NCBI GenBank assembly: GCA_050258375.1
Contig: JBLMYQ010000034.1
Coordinates: 1 to 64,000, forward strand
Direction of reading: 5' to 3'
Length of the DNA: 64,000 bases
Origin: JBLMYQ01 sp050258375
Lineage (GTDB): Bacteria; Bacillota; Clostridia; Acetivibrionales; UBA4821
Shown: positions 1-8,296 of the stretch, in pieces
Layout: each line of letters begins with the position of its first letter
How positions within the stretch are numbered: the first letter of the stretch is position 1
Made by a program: the position numbers and the translations under genes
Notes under the pieces: model-generated
Told to the model about the DNA's origin: nothing
The model's database searches: none
What the model saw: the letters and a program-made list of their open reading frames with translations, nothing else

Positions 1-980
1 GTAAATATAAGTCCCTGACTAAATGTATTTACTGCAAAAACAATTATTATGAAGGAAATAAGTAAAGTACTAAGCTTTTTCAAGGTAATCTTCTTTCTTC
101 CTAATATAATCAGAAGCACAAGACCAATCGCATTACCCACCCAGGCGCTTCGGGTATGGTTTAATATCAACACGGTAAAGAAAGTACAGCTAAGCAAAAA
201 AAATAACAAATTTGTTTTTTTCTTATTTGAATAAAAATAGCCGGCAGCGGCTGGCAGAAAAATCAAGGTGAAATAGCTGGATAGATAATTTCTGTGTGTA
301 AAAGAGCCGCCATCGTTTATAGAACACTGCAGGTCTCCGGATATTACTGCCTTTAAGCCAGCATCAATAAATAGGATAAGTGCTGTTATCCATGTATATT
401 TGACAGCCTTTGTATTCCTGATGTTCTTTGGGATAAAATATTTGAATACTATAAATAATAAGCTGTAAACAAGCATTTCATAAAAGGTTGAGCGAAGAGC
501 CGCATCATATTTAAAAATCGAATCAATGATTATAATTCCTGCCGTAATCCAGGTAGAATATATGATAATATTAAATCTGGCATTATTATTAACAATAAAT
601 CTTGATGCAATAAAAATCAGTCCGTAGCAGAGAAGTGTGATGGTTCCTTCATGAAAGAGCCTTTCGCCCCATATTGCCTCATCAGAATACTTTGAGAGGA
701 ATGTTGAAATAATTACTGCAATCATGTAAGCAATAACAGGCATTATAGAATATATTTGCTCTGCCGTAATCTTTTCCTTTGAAATAACTATTTTGAAAAT
801 TCCAAGCAGCACAAGAATTGATACGCAAACGTATAAGGCAGCTGCTTTCCAATAAAAAATATCAAAATATTGATAAGGCTTGAATATGTATGCAGGCAAA
901 GCAATGGCTAATATCAGAAAGACCATAAGGAGATTGTTGAGCATGTCCTTTTTATCAGAATATGTTGAAATTTTAAGCAT
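1..980 (-). CDS. O-antigen ligase-like (Wzy/WaaL-type) membrane protein, C-terminus beyond window
   Basis: Partial gene: the start (ATG at 980, with an in-frame TAA just upstream) is present, and the frame stays open to base 1, so about 326 residues are visible. The protein is almost entirely hydrophobic helices. Near its visible end it has a loop reading HTRSAWVGNAIG, similar to the conserved T/S-R-xAW-xG segment of O-antigen ligase/polymerase proteins. Also visible is THRNYLSSYF, which resembles the loop before it in that family. Family members transfer or polymerise lipid-linked glycans at the outer face of the membrane; in Gram-positives the substrate is usually unknown. A GGAGG lies 12 bases before the ATG, a slightly long spacing. 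It follows the pilus operon in the same direction but sits behind a terminator, so it may be separately transcribed; pilin glycosylation is a speculative role. Confidence 0.72.
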   Translation of the reverse strand, partial: MLKISTYSDKKDMLNNLLMVFLILAIALPAYIFKPYQYFDIFYWKAAALYVCVSILVLLGIFKIVISKEKITAEQIYSIMPVIAYMIAVIISTFLSKYSDEAIWGERLFHEGTITLLCYGLIFIASRFIVNNNARFNIIIYSTWITAGIIIIDSIFKYDAALRSTFYEMLVYSLLFIVFKYFIPKNIRNTKAVKYTWITALILFIDAGLKAVISGDLQCSINDGGSFTHRNYLSSYFTLIFLPAAAGYFYSNKKKTNLLFFLLSCTFFTVLILNHTRSAWVGNAIGLVLLIILGRKKITLKKLSTLLISFIIIVFAVNTFSQGLIF

Positions 981-1062
981 TAATTATGTGGTCCTCCATA
1001 TCTGGCTCTACGTATTTTTATACAATTAATTATAGCATTTCGTTTGGGTTATGAAAAGCATG

Positions 1063-1096
1063 AAAAACCTCTAATTTTGGAAATTAGAGGTTTTTT
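1063..1096 (-). terminator. Rho-independent terminator after the pilus operon
   Basis: A perfect 10-bp stem (1068-1077 with 1081-1090) with a 3-base loop is flanked by A5 and T6 tracts, so it can act in both directions. On the minus strand it closes the pilus operon just after the PilX-like gene. Confidence 0.85.
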
Positions 1097-1101
1097 AGCG
1101 G

Positions 1102-3297
1102 TTACTTTATCTCTCTTTGTGATAAAAGCCTTACATATTGGCTTGTAGAGCCTCCGCCTCCGCCGCCACCTGCCGCTGCATCAAAAGTCGTAGCGGGAAC
1201 ACTACCTGGCGAAAAGAATTTTCTGACAGCTTCTATAGTGAAACCTGTACTTTTGATATTCCAGTTTGTATTTAGGTTGTTTAATATATTGGTTAAAGTA
1301 GTAGAACTAATATCATTTAATATTATAGGTTTAGTAGATGTATTTTGCAGGTTAATATTACCATTAGATATTATAGCTCCATTGAATTTAAAATTTGGCC
1401 AAGTAATGGTATAAGTTGGGTTATTTAAAGCAGTAGTTCCCCCCCATGTACCTGCTATAGTAATTTTTTTTGTAGCTCCGTCATAAGCATTAATCGTTTT
1501 ATTTGCACCTGAATTAAGCTTAATTGTACATCCGACGTAATATCCAGTTGTAGGAACTTCGGTTGAAGGAAGTGTTACATAACTTACATTAGTTGCCACA
1601 GTCCCGCTAATAGAACCAGTTTTATTAGGAATATTAGCAGATATATTAATATCTCCTTTAGAATAGATTATCCCAGAATAATTGTAAATATCCGTCGCTT
1701 TAATATTACCACTCAGACCTGTCGCATTAGTGCCTATATTAATAGTCTTACTTGAATCATTATTTATGTAAATAAAATACTTTCTTGCCAAAGCTGTATC
1801 ACTACCATAGATTACATTATCTGTTGGTAATTCGCTTAATACATTTAGAGCATCAGTATATTCAGTTTCTCTAGTTGTTCCTGAAAATTTATCAGTAGCA
1901 GCATCATCATATGCTTTTAAAAAAGAAACATCTAAAAGTGCAGCATCTTTATTACCAGCAGAATCTGGACTTACAACACTACCACCATTAACAGTAATAT
2001 TCGTTGGCTGCTGATCAGAATTCAAATTATAATAAGTACCATTTACCGTTGTTGTTGTGTCTGATGTAGATTCAGCTACACCAAATGTTGAAAGATACTC
2101 ATCACCATTACCTACCCCAATTGTAAGTGTCCCATTTGTAGTATTATTTTGAAAATTATCACATAAAACATATTTATTTATTGAAATAAGAGCATTTGCA
2201 CACGTGTTTAAGATATCCCCTCTTGTTACTATTCTTCCAATGCCATTATTACCATTTATTGTAACATTCCCCCCATTAAAACTCACACCTCCATCTGCAG
2301 CTCCAAAAGCATAAACACCTCCATTAATAGTAGTAGCCGTAGTGTTATTAAAATTTATTTTGCCAGCCGCCGCAAATACATTACTGAATAGGGGATAGCT
2401 ATAAGTAGTGCCAGTTGAATCGCCATTAGGTCCAGCACCACCAACTGGAGCCGGACCTCCACCTCCAGAAGGAAGTATACTGGAATTGGAGTAAGCTTCA
2501 AATTTATATTCTACTTTCTTGGTTATATTATATGTAGGATTTGTTGCAGTTACCTTATATGTTATATAACTAGGCTGTTTCATTATGCTGTCATAGACTG
2601 GATAACTACCATCTGTATAAGGACCAGCAGTAGGATTCAATACTTCTTCCAACCATGCTATAGCATCATTATTTATTGTTCCTCCCGGAACGAGATATGA
2701 TTCTTGGGCTCCTTCACTTACTTTAAAACGCTCTGTATTTTTATATGTTACGGGATTTATTTTATCAGGCAAGGATGATGTTATTGCACCATACACAGAA
2801 TTATTACAGAAAATATTTGTGGTGCCTGTACCTTCGTTTGCTAGCATCTTTAAATAAATATCTTCTAACGCTTGTCTGATTGTAATACCGTCAGAAGTTT
2901 TCCGTTCGAGTATTGGTCCAATTGCATCTCTAAACGCTGGTAATGAAAGAGCATTAGGTTTGTATGATGTACTATTCCAAAAGTCAGTAGTCATACTTGT
3001 GAAACGTGGGCTCATATCTGACGACGTGTTCCACCATAAATCAGCTGCTGAAGCGTTTACAAAATTACTGCTAATACATTCATTTAATAGCTTTGCCGTA
3101 ACTGGTGTTGCTCTTGCCGTTTCGAAATAAAGATTTTCTGATGCCTCAAACCTTTTATTGAGAGTATAATAGGTCAGAGACATAAACAGGAGGGTGAATG
3201 CTATGGCTATAATGAAGAAAATTATTGAAGTCACTAAAATAAGACTTGAACCGTTTTGTGACTGCAGCTTTAATAATCTCTTATAATCTGACTTCAT
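1102..3297 (-). CDS. PilX-like type IV pilus-associated protein (731 aa)
   Basis: The N-terminus (QNGSSLILVTSIIFF) is a short basic leader, then a single hydrophobic helix at about residues 18-40, as in PilX N-terminal proteins that accompany minor pilins. There is no canonical Phe after the Gly and no Glu5, so it may not be processed like a true pilin. The large exported part is rich in Asn, Gly, Thr and Ser. Its recurring pattern of short beta segments (GGVYAFG, SGIIYSKGDINIS, NGAIISNGNINL) suggests a beta-helix or adhesin-like fold. Glycine runs occur near residues 277-280 and 710-716. It starts 26 bases after the upstream minor prepilin gene, with GGGGAGAGG as ribosome site, so it is the last gene of the pilus operon. 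A tip-located pilus component or adhesin is inferred from position and composition only. Confidence 0.7.
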   Translation of the reverse strand: MKSDYKRLLKLQSQNGSSLILVTSIIFFIIAIAFTLLFMSLTYYTLNKRFEASENLYFETARATPVTAKLLNECISSNFVNASAADLWWNTSSDMSPRFTSMTTDFWNSTSYKPNALSLPAFRDAIGPILERKTSDGITIRQALEDIYLKMLANEGTGTTNIFCNNSVYGAITSSLPDKINPVTYKNTERFKVSEGAQESYLVPGGTINNDAIAWLEEVLNPTAGPYTDGSYPVYDSIMKQPSYITYKVTATNPTYNITKKVEYKFEAYSNSSILPSGGGGPAPVGGAGPNGDSTGTTYSYPLFSNVFAAAGKINFNNTTATTINGGVYAFGAADGGVSFNGGNVTINGNNGIGRIVTRGDILNTCANALISINKYVLCDNFQNNTTNGTLTIGVGNGDEYLSTFGVAESTSDTTTTVNGTYYNLNSDQQPTNITVNGGSVVSPDSAGNKDAALLDVSFLKAYDDAATDKFSGTTRETEYTDALNVLSELPTDNVIYGSDTALARKYFIYINNDSSKTINIGTNATGLSGNIKATDIYNYSGIIYSKGDINISANIPNKTGSISGTVATNVSYVTLPSTEVPTTGYYVGCTIKLNSGANKTINAYDGATKKITIAGTWGGTTALNNPTYTITWPNFKFNGAIISNGNINLQNTSTKPIILNDISSTTLTNILNNLNTNWNIKSTGFTIEAVRKFFSPGSVPATTFDAAAGGGGGGGSTSQYVRLLSQREIK

Positions 3298-3323
3298 ATC
3301 TTACCCTCTCCCCTTGCAAATTT

Positions 3324-4136
3324 CTACTTTAGAGTGGTAACATTTCTCTTAATTAAAGTTGACGTACCACCATGTTCCTTGATTTCTAAGCTATATGTAA
3401 CATTAACCTCTGCAACAGCTGCAACTGTCTTTATATCATGTAAGGTTATTTGAGAAGCTGTTGTATCATACTTAATTTTTAATTGTTCAGATGTCGCTGG
3501 ATTTATTTGTCCTGAATCATAATAAACCTCAATAGTATTACCACTAAAGTTATAAAGGTTTATATGCGTAGGTGAAGAGTCTCCACATTCAATTTTGATT
3601 CTATTTCCAAAGGTTGTTAAACTTTCGCTAATAGTAATTGGATTTGTAAAATCACTTTGTACTTCTTTCGTATGATCCAAATTGGTATAATTTTCAGATA
3701 TTATTATGTCACTAGGATTAATAATAATAGAATAATTAGCATAAGCATAACTACCGAAACTACTACCATTGTCACTGTTTATCGTAATTAATCCCGATGT
3801 GGTTCGACCATCAATAATAAGATATGGAGTAGTTATCGTTGTTGGAACTGCCGCACCTCCGCCTCCTCCACCGCCGGTACAGGTAATGTCATAATAACTA
3901 CCATTAAATAAAACATTGTTAAGTACCCCGCCAGGCACTGCTGCAGCACCTTCATTCTGAATAAGCTCACTGTACTGCTGTGCCAGCAGTGTGGCATCCT
4001 TAACCTTCTGCGCCTTGGCATTGGTATTTACAATCTGCATAATCATATTTGTAATAGGCTCTGAAAGTATAATCATCAAGGTAACTGCAATAATAATCTC
4101 CAGCAGTGTAAACCCATTTTGGTTATATTTTTTCAT
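3324..4136 (-). CDS. Minor type IV prepilin with poly-glycine tract
   Basis: The start was placed at ATG 4136, where MKKYNQNG precedes FTLLEIIIAVTL: a class III signal with cleavage expected between Gly8 and Phe9 and the conserved Glu at mature position 5. A GGGGGGAG ribosome site sits right before this ATG; a longer upstream extension of the frame has no such site. The product is 270 residues: prepilin helix, then a beta-rich globular domain with many Asn/Thr/Ser. A run of seven glycines lies near residues 88-94, straight after a lone Cys. It resembles PilV/PilW-type minor pilins, which prime or decorate the fibre. It follows pilO after about 250 bases that contain a dispersed repeat, and it precedes the PilX-like gene. 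The partner prepilin peptidase is not in the window. Confidence 0.82.
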   Translation of the reverse strand: MKKYNQNGFTLLEIIIAVTLMIILSEPITNMIMQIVNTNAKAQKVKDATLLAQQYSELIQNEGAAAVPGGVLNNVLFNGSYYDITCTGGGGGGGAAVPTTITTPYLIIDGRTTSGLITINSDNGSSFGSYAYANYSIIINPSDIIISENYTNLDHTKEVQSDFTNPITISESLTTFGNRIKIECGDSSPTHINLYNFSGNTIEVYYDSGQINPATSEQLKIKYDTTASQITLHDIKTVAAVAEVNVTYSLEIKEHGGTSTLIKRNVTTLK

Positions 4137-4183
4137 AACTTTACTCCCCCCTCGATTCCGACAAAGGGTCAATGGCACAGCAA

Positions 4184-4375
4184 ACGCAAAATACAAATAA
4201 CTCCAAATCAGACCCTCCTAACCTCCCTAAAAGGGAGCGAATAGCAAGCTTTTATAAGGTTCTATGTGAAAACTACTTTTCGTCCCCTTTTTTAGGGGAG
4301 ATAGAGGGGTCTTAATCGTATTTATTCTTTTGAAATTCCAGTACTCTGCTCATACATTTACCCTAGCTCCCGCCT
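4184..4375. repeat. Dispersed intergenic repeat, copy A
   Basis: The sequence from about 4184 to 4375 matches 62426-62608 over most of its length. Shared blocks include ACTACTTTTCGTCCCC at 4272-4287 and AGGGAGCGAATAG at 4232-4244. It contains two small palindromes: CCTCCCTA with TAGGGAG type arms, and CCCCT with AGGGG arms. It lies between pilO and a minor prepilin gene and must be transcribed in the pilus operon. No ORF is carried. Confidence 0.8.
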
Positions 4376-4386
4376 ATTGGAAAACT

Positions 4387-5154
4387 TTATCTCTCAACTG
4401 GAAGATTGTTTAACATTGTCTCTACAGATGATATACTTGGAGCGGAAGCAGGATTAAACGGATTGTATTTTCCTTTCAGCCCATTTGATTTATACTTATA
4501 AATATCATTAGTAAAGTTAGGATCAATTACTGCGTATTTCTGGTCATTCTGACCATTATATCCAAGGAATTTTAGACTTAAGCTGAACGCTATATCAGGA
4601 TTTGCTGTATTTGTTACAACATTTTGTGCAGGACTTTGTCCTCCATTAGGTCTTGCAGTTTGAGCAGACATGTTCAGATTGCTTGCCAGGATTCTTGGTC
4701 TAAACTCATTTATCCTAACCAAAAATCTTTTTACTGCATCATATTTTCCCATGCAGGATATATCAAACGTCATAGAAGCATTGGGTTTAGAATAATCTCC
4801 CGCCAAAGCTTCAGGAGCCTTTAAAGAGAATCCCTTAAAGAGAATCCCTGAGGATGTGTTAAACAGGTTAAATAATTGAATAACCATAAATTTTTCCTTT
4901 ATCTCATATGGATATTCTCTCAGGAACCCTTGTTGAAACGCAATCAACTCCTTTTCCTGCTTCTTTAATGCTACTCTGTCAATAGCCAGAAGCTCATTCA
5001 GCTGTTGATTCAACCCATTCTTTTTAGCCTGCAGCTCGGTTATTTCTTTATTCAGTGGTGAATACACATAGATATATACTAAAACCAATATACCTAGAAT
5101 TAGAGCTCCTATAATCAACTGCTTAGTGTTTATCTCCTGAGACATTATATTCAT
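4387..5154 (-). CDS. pilO: Type IV pilus assembly protein PilO
   Basis: A single membrane helix at about residues 12-31 is followed by a short coiled coil (residues 35-75, LNKEITELQAKKNGLNQQL) and a periplasm-type ferredoxin-like domain, the PilO layout. PilO pairs with PilN to link the cytoplasmic PilM ring to the pilus assembly platform. The N-terminus overlaps the pilN stop in TGATG, implying translational coupling. The ATG at 5154 is chosen; a GTG at 5157 and an ATG at 5145 (MSQE, better spaced from AGGAAG) are alternatives. At about 255 residues it is somewhat longer than many PilO proteins, with an Asn/Pro-rich C-terminal tail. Confidence 0.88.
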   Translation of the reverse strand: MNIMSQEINTKQLIIGALILGILVLVYIYVYSPLNKEITELQAKKNGLNQQLNELLAIDRVALKKQEKELIAFQQGFLREYPYEIKEKFMVIQLFNLFNTSSGILFKGFSLKAPEALAGDYSKPNASMTFDISCMGKYDAVKRFLVRINEFRPRILASNLNMSAQTARPNGGQSPAQNVVTNTANPDIAFSLSLKFLGYNGQNDQKYAVIDPNFTNDIYKYKSNGLKGKYNPFNPASAPSISSVETMLNNLPVER

Positions 5155-5690
5155 CACTTCCTGTCTATGTATTTAAAAGATACTGTAAACATTCCGTTCC
5201 CCTTTATAGGCACTGACGGAATAAAATAATCTCCTTCAAACGACTTGTCTTCACCATAGTTGTTGATAAAATCGGTAATAGCATACGCGTTGGCAGCATT
5301 TGCCGTTATGGTTACTCTATTATCTGCTGAATTAAAGGTTATCGAACTAGCTCCAACAGCTTGTGGCAATTGACTTTCAAGCTTTTCCAGGAATCGCATC
5401 ATCACTGTATTTTCATTCTCTGTAGCTTGGCTTATAACCTTTTTTGCTTCCCTGTCAGTCTTTAGTACAGTAACCAAATCATTTTCATCCTTTAGCGGCT
5501 TCAATTCAGCTATACTTTTTTCTATTCTGCTTATATCAGATTTTATAGAAGCCTTAAGAATAAAAAGCCATCCGATATATACTACAATAAGAAGCAAGAA
5601 TACACTTCCCCAAATTATTATCCTTTGTTTGAGTTCCATGCTTCTTTTTTCACTGATTACATATTGTGGAACAAGATTAATATCTTTCAT
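5154..5690 (-). CDS. pilN: Type IV pilus assembly protein PilN
   Basis: The start at ATG 5690 gives MKDINLVPQYV, the classical INL(L/V)P motif by which PilN docks into the groove of PilM. An AGGAGG lies 6-7 bases upstream; a longer frame start further upstream would put residues before the motif and is rejected. A membrane helix spans about residues 25-45, followed by a coiled coil and an alpha/beta fold. The protein is 178 residues, usual for PilN. It lies 16 bases after pilM and overlaps pilO, as in the standard pilMNO order. Confidence 0.9.
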   Translation of the reverse strand: MKDINLVPQYVISEKRSMELKQRIIIWGSVFLLLIVVYIGWLFILKASIKSDISRIEKSIAELKPLKDENDLVTVLKTDREAKKVISQATENENTVMMRFLEKLESQLPQAVGASSITFNSADNRVTITANAANAYAITDFINNYGEDKSFEGDYFIPSVPIKGNGMFTVSFKYIDRK

Positions 5691-5706
5691 TGTAGCCCTC
5701 CTACAT

Positions 5707-6777
5707 TCAATTACGAATTGAAGCTCCAATTACATTTGCAAGTACTGCAGCATCCTTGTTAAAATCTTTTTTGGAATTGTCAATCACACATTTTAAATCT
5801 GCAATTTTGGTGCAGCTGATATGTACCCTCTCTTCTATGAAATCACTGATTCCTTCAATTTTTGAAGCTCCACCTGCCAGATATATTTTTTGAACATTCT
5901 TGCACGAATACCTCATTTGATAAAAGCTGATTATTTTTTCTAATTCAGCCGCAAATATACCAAGCTTATCTGCTACATCCTTACTAATACCTGAGTTCAC
6001 TTCATTATTCTGCTTTAAGCTGAAATGCTTTTCCATATTGGTTATGAGCTCATCCTGCGCCTGCTTGAAATCTACTTTCAGGTTTTTGGATAATACCTGA
6101 ACTATTTCATTTGCACCAAAAACAATTTCTCTTTCAAATTGGAAGGCGCCATTTTGTACAAATACTATGCAAGAACGTTTCGCCCCTATATTAAGCCCCA
6201 TTATTGCATCGTACTGCTCAATAACCTCATTTCTACTTTTTACTTCTGCTGCAAGTAGCTTGGACAATGCATTGCCACTTATGTCTATCGCATCAAGTGA
6301 AAGCTTGCACATTTTAACAACCTCTATATATTTGTCAATAATCTTATATGGTGCGGCAACAATATAAATCTTATATTTTGGACCTTCTTCAGTCTGCATT
6401 TCATAAAGCACCCTGTAATCAATAAGATAATCATTGATATCAACCGGAAGGTGCTGTCCTGCATCTTCTCTTACTTTAGCTTCTATCTTCTTTTCAGGTA
6501 CCTTGGGAATCAAAATATCCCTAGAAATTGTTCCTTCATCAGAAAGAACTCCTATTGCTTCTTTAGCTTTCCATTTAGAAGTGTTTATTTCCTTCCGGAT
6601 TAATTCTGCCAGAATTTCTGAATCAAAAGAAATACCAACCTTTGCTTCAGCACCCGGGATTGGAATTACAGCATAGTTGCTAAGTGTTATCTTTCCTTTG
6701 GATTTGTCGAAACAGGTCTCTACCAGCTTTATTGAGTAATTCCCTATTTCAAATAATATTTTTGGCTTATTGAACAA
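5707..6777 (-). CDS. pilM: Type IV pilus assembly protein PilM (actin-like)
   Basis: This is a cytoplasmic actin-fold ATPase-like protein of the PilM/FtsA superfamily, binding the PilN N-terminus and forming the inner ring of the pilus machine. The opening KILFEIGNYSIKLVE is the PilM phosphate-1 strand. MGLNIGAKRSCIVFVQNG and IYLAGGASKIEG match the phosphate-2 and adenosine motifs. TTG at 6777 is preferred as start, since GGGGGGAG sits 7 bases before it; the frame can be extended to a TTG at 6807, but that one has no ribosome site. About 356 residues, a typical length. About 130 bases separate it from the preceding prepilin gene. Confidence 0.9.
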   Translation of the reverse strand: MFNKPKILFEIGNYSIKLVETCFDKSKGKITLSNYAVIPIPGAEAKVGISFDSEILAELIRKEINTSKWKAKEAIGVLSDEGTISRDILIPKVPEKKIEAKVREDAGQHLPVDINDYLIDYRVLYEMQTEEGPKYKIYIVAAPYKIIDKYIEVVKMCKLSLDAIDISGNALSKLLAAEVKSRNEVIEQYDAIMGLNIGAKRSCIVFVQNGAFQFEREIVFGANEIVQVLSKNLKVDFKQAQDELITNMEKHFSLKQNNEVNSGISKDVADKLGIFAAELEKIISFYQMRYSCKNVQKIYLAGGASKIEGISDFIEERVHISCTKIADLKCVIDNSKKDFNKDAAVLANVIGASIRN

Positions 6778-6906
6778 TTTCTTTCTCCCCCCTTTTTCTT
6801 TAGTCAATTAGCTTTATCCGATGACTAAGCCCTTGGGATGATTCAGTTGGAATAAAACTCCACCTGAATCAAGTCTTACTTTATATAAACCTTAATGGTT
6901 CTTTTC

Positions 6907-7656
6907 TTAGTTTGGTGTTTTCATTTTAATAATTGGCACATCATGCTTAACCTCTGTTTTATAATTTCCCGCTCCCTGAGTAACCTTAAGATGAACATTG
7001 TATTTTCTAAAATTATCGCTTGCATTATTTGATAAAAGCTCTACCCAAAATTCCTCAACACTTTTCTTATTATTAGAAGCATCATTTTGGGTATTCAAAC
7101 TGCCTATTATTACATCTATTTTACTTGGGTCCGTAGGAACACCACCTGTATAAGTTCCAGCAACAGGGTCAGTAGGACTATCTGTCAGTAAATATCTTAT
7201 AAGTGAATAACTCCCATTATTAAGTGGATCATACTTTCGGTAGCATACCTGGGTATAAGTTGGAGGGTCAGTTGGCACTGCTCGTGGAGTCTCATATCTT
7301 ATTACTGCTAAATTTCCATATGCAACAGTAATAGCAGTAGTAGCAGTGGTTATTTCTCCAGCTGGATCAGTAACCAAATCTGCATACAATTGTATTCCGG
7401 TAGTTGTTGGTTCAGTTTCAGGCGCAATTGCCTTTCTCATATCTCCAACTACCTTTTCAGTCGCTACGTTTGCCTCTTGATTCAGCCCAGCATTTACAGC
7501 CTCCTTATTTGCCATAAAATAATTCTTAGAAACAAATTCAAGAAATGTTCCTAAAACTATTGTAATTATCGTTATAGCAATTACTAATTCAATAGCCGTA
7601 AAGCCTTTTTGATTTTTAATGAGCTTGGATTTCATTTTATGCATTTTTTTCACCAT
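6907..7656 (-). CDS. Minor type IV prepilin
   Basis: The N-terminus has a long basic leader and then KNQKG before FTAIELVIAITIITIV: a prepilin peptidase site at Gly18/Phe19 with the required Glu at mature position 5. The body (249 residues) is a soluble domain rich in Thr/Pro/Asn, PilW/PilJ-like in general look but not assignable to a named minor pilin. The start is uncertain among three nearby codons (7656, ATG 7644, ATG 7635); none has a strong ribosome site, the best being GGTG before 7644. It follows pilA after a large hairpin (7674-7713), which may lower its expression relative to the major pilin. Confidence 0.82.
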   Translation of the reverse strand: MVKKMHKMKSKLIKNQKGFTAIELVIAITIITIVLGTFLEFVSKNYFMANKEAVNAGLNQEANVATEKVVGDMRKAIAPETEPTTTGIQLYADLVTDPAGEITTATTAITVAYGNLAVIRYETPRAVPTDPPTYTQVCYRKYDPLNNGSYSLIRYLLTDSPTDPVAGTYTGGVPTDPSKIDVIIGSLNTQNDASNNKKSVEEFWVELLSNNASDNFRKYNVHLKVTQGAGNYKTEVKHDVPIIKMKTPN

Positions 7657-7673
7657 TTACATAAAATTAAAGT

Positions 7674-7713
7674 ATTACTTAAAAGACAGTAACAATACTG
7701 TCTTTTAAGTAAT
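7674..7713 (-). terminator. Perfect 18-bp hairpin between pilA and the minor prepilin
   Basis: Bases 7674-7691 are exactly complementary to 7696-7713 around a 4-base loop. On the minus strand there is only a broken T tract after the stem, so partial termination or protection of the pilA mRNA 3' end is more likely than a full stop. Such hairpins commonly set major/minor subunit ratios. Confidence 0.75.
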
Positions 7714-7729
7714 GCTAATAAAATAATTA

Positions 7730-8182
7730 CTAGTTAAGAACTGTATAATAGGTATTTGTAAATCCACCTGAAGGTCTTGGATATATTATTTCATCAGGAG
7801 CTATAGCGTTATCAGTTGAAACAGCAACTTTCATCGCTGAACCATCTGAATTGAATGATACATAAAAAATTCCACCTGGAACTGCTTTTACCTGAGGTAC
7901 TCCTGTTATCATATAGGTATTAGTAGTTAGAGTAGACCATAATGAGTCTGCTGTCACAAAAGTATTAGCGGGAGCTGTTGTGGTAAATACTCCATCAACG
8001 CATCCTCTGTTGAAGGAGTTTGCAATTGTCTGCGCATTTGCAACGTCAGCTGATGCCTTTGATTTTGCGGACATATTACCCCATGTCTGCATTCCTATTA
8101 CAGCGAGAACTGCTAGAATTGTGATAACAATTACTAGCTCGATTAGTGTAAAACCTTTGTTACTTCTGATTTTTGTTTCCAT
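7730..8182 (-). CDS. pilA: Major type IV pilin PilA
   Basis: Prepilin of 150 residues: METKIRSNKG then FTLIELVIVITILAVLAVIG, so cleavage is expected at Gly10/Phe11 with Glu at mature position 5, leaving about 140 residues. After the helix comes a small globular domain with a single Cys, hence no C-terminal disulphide loop. It is taken as the major pilin because of its canonical N-terminus, a near-ideal AAAGGAGG ribosome site 10 bases upstream, its place right after pilC, and the stem-loop protecting its 3' end. The same operon contains the assembly ATPase, retraction ATPase and platform protein needed to make and retract the fibre. Confidence 0.9.
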   Translation of the reverse strand: METKIRSNKGFTLIELVIVITILAVLAVIGMQTWGNMSAKSKASADVANAQTIANSFNRGCVDGVFTTTAPANTFVTADSLWSTLTTNTYMITGVPQVKAVPGGIFYVSFNSDGSAMKVAVSTDNAIAPDEIIYPRPSGGFTNTYYTVLN

Positions 8183-8253
8183 AAATTTCGTTCCTCCTTT
8201 AATTTTTTGTTGAGTTTTTGTATTATATTTTTTACTACATTATTTTTTATCAA

Positions 8254-8264
8254 CACCTCCTTTT
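8254..8264 (-). promoter_or_regulatory. Orphan strong Shine-Dalgarno in the pilC-pilA gap
   Basis: On the minus strand AAAAGGAGGTG appears 70-80 bases before the pilA start, without a usable ORF behind it. The nearest ATG (14 bases on) is followed at once by TAG, and a TTG frame runs across the pilA start out of frame. It could be a standby ribosome site, a start-stop leader or a relic. Confidence 0.4.
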
Positions 8265-8296
8265 CAAAATACTTATTTTTTTGAGTAAATTCTATT

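Noticed and set aside
49..234. 61-codon plus-strand frame at the left edge
   Set aside because: Shadow of the O-antigen-ligase-like gene, which stays open through the whole segment on the minus strand.
4184..4375. Insertion sequence remnant
   Set aside because: No transposase fragment or clear terminal repeats; described only as a dispersed non-coding repeat.
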